From Pseudofrankia coriaricola (GTDB lineage Bacteria; Actinomycetota; Actinomycetes; Frankiales; Frankiaceae), in assembly GCF_001854805.1 (NCBI RefSeq), contig NZ_MBLO01000243.1, positions 97,873 through 161,872 on the forward strand: a DNA stretch of 64,000 bases, in the 5' to 3' direction. The notes under the pieces were generated by a model that saw nothing but the letters and a program-made list of their open reading frames with translations, was not told the origin of the DNA and made no database searches. This document shows positions 63,314-64,000 of the stretch, piece after piece (the stretch's first letter is position 1; the number at the start of each line of letters is the position of its first letter). A program made the translations under genes and the position numbers.

Positions 63314-64000
63314 ATGACCTCAGCCCAGATCGAGAACGTCGTCCCCGACGCGGTCGACCTGTTCACCACCGCCCACCGCCTCGACCCCTACCCGGGCTAC
63401 CGCCGGCTGCGCGAGGCCCCCAGCCTGACCGACATCCGCCTCGGCGACACCGAGGTGACGGTGCTGTCCAGGTTCGCCGACTGCGCCGCCGTGCTGCAGA
63501 GCGCCACCTGGGGGCACGGCAACGCCGACCGGCTCAGCCCGTTCTGGGACCAGGAAGCGAGCCTGCCGGGCTCGTTCATCCGGATGGACCCCCCGGACCA
63601 CCGACGCCTGCGCGGCCTGGTCAACAAGGCCTTCAGCGCCCGGATGGTCGCCGACCTCACCCCCATGATCACCCGGCTGGTCGACACCCTCGTGGACCGG
63701 GCCGTCGAGGCCGGCGGGCTCGACGTGGTCCGGGACCTCTCCGCGCCGCTCGCACTCGCGATGGTGGGCCAGCGGCTGCTCGGCGTACCCGAACAGGACG
63801 CCGACCAGCTGCGAGCCTGGGAGCTGGCAATCGCCCGCGGCACCGACCCGGAACCGCTGCTGACCACCGAGGAGATCACCCGCCGCGACCAGGCCGGAGC
63901 AGGCGTCGTCGCATACCTGATGGACCTCATGGAGCGCCGCCGCGCCCACCCCGAGAACGACCTGCTCAGCCGGCTCGTCGCCGTCGAAGAAGCCGGGGAC
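63314..64000 (+). CDS. Cytochrome P450, third copy (cut by window end)
   Basis: The first 229 codons of a P450. The ATG at 63314 has AAGGAG upstream. It shows 'LDPYPGYRRLREAP', 'FADCAAVLQSATWGHG', 'IRMDPPDHRRLRGLVNKAFSARMV' and 'GQRLLGVPEQDADQLRAWE', closely matching the N-terminal halves of the other two P450s, especially the shared Trp-Gly-His-Gly and Asp-Pro-Pro-Asp-His motifs. The I-helix and haem loop lie beyond the window. It is probably a paralogue, separated from the operon by the epoxide hydrolase and the decayed element. Confidence 0.9.
   Translation, partial: MTSAQIENVVPDAVDLFTTAHRLDPYPGYRRLREAPSLTDIRLGDTEVTVLSRFADCAAVLQSATWGHGNADRLSPFWDQEASLPGSFIRMDPPDHRRLRGLVNKAFSARMVADLTPMITRLVDTLVDRAVEAGGLDVVRDLSAPLALAMVGQRLLGVPEQDADQLRAWELAIARGTDPEPLLTTEEITRRDQAGAGVVAYLMDLMERRRAHPENDLLSRLVAVEEAGD

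Overview
The window is very GC-rich, with GTG starts, stop/start overlaps and strong third-position GC. The gene families present (split ACP-linked lipid enzymes, a lectin-type Ser/Thr kinase, a LysM-BTAD protein, many P450s and acyl-CoA enzymes) point to a filamentous actinomycete, most likely of the Frankia/Pseudofrankia type. That placement is inference from composition and gene content. I saw no rRNA, tRNA or CRISPR array.

Left part (1-21 kb) is mixed housekeeping and accessory DNA. It holds a membrane LysM-BTAD protein, a membrane/flavodoxin-fold fusion, a phosphotransferase plus acyl-CoA dehydrogenase pair, an ankyrin protein, a flavoprotein, a MerR regulator with its aldo/keto reductase (and a textbook MerR promoter), a crotonase, an alpha/beta hydrolase, a kinase with a lectin ectodomain, a lipoprotein and a dioxygenase. 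At 17.7-20.2 kb there is an iron-regulated locus: two iron boxes, a degenerate PanD-like gene and an ornithine/lysine N-monooxygenase. A P1-family peptidase follows.

Middle (21.7-37.2 kb, minus strand) is a six-gene, tightly coupled operon. In order it encodes a PUFA-synthase-like polyketide synthase (KS-AT-ACP-KR-DH, with one ACP), a free-standing multi-hotdog dehydratase protein, a PfaD-type enoyl reductase, and a complete private acetyl-CoA carboxylase (fused AccD-AccA, AccB, AccC). This looks like a self-supplied iterative synthase for a specialised long-chain lipid. No KS-CLF protein, PfaB or phosphopantetheinyl transferase is visible in the window. Upstream of it lie a GDSL hydrolase, an FAD oxidoreductase, a hotdog thioesterase, an acyl-CoA synthetase and an alpha/beta hydrolase.

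From 43.9 to 50.5 kb (minus strand) lie a sugar ABC importer (binding lipoprotein, two permeases, ATPase), a HAD phosphatase in the same operon, and a metallo-beta-lactamase-fold hydrolase. A LysR regulator (51-52.1 kb) is divergent from a second lipid operon (52.9-60.4 kb, plus strand): fatty acyl-AMP ligase, hotdog thioesterase, stand-alone ACP, cyclopropane-synthase-like methyltransferase, soluble acyl-ACP desaturase and two P450s. The first four genes and the desaturase/first-P450 pair are chained by 1-4 base overlaps. The order suggests a fatty acid is activated to acyl-AMP, loaded on the ACP, then desaturated, methylated and oxidised while tethered. An epoxide hydrolase (minus strand), a decayed IS66/RNA-ligase scar and the start of a third P450 (cut by the window edge) close the window.
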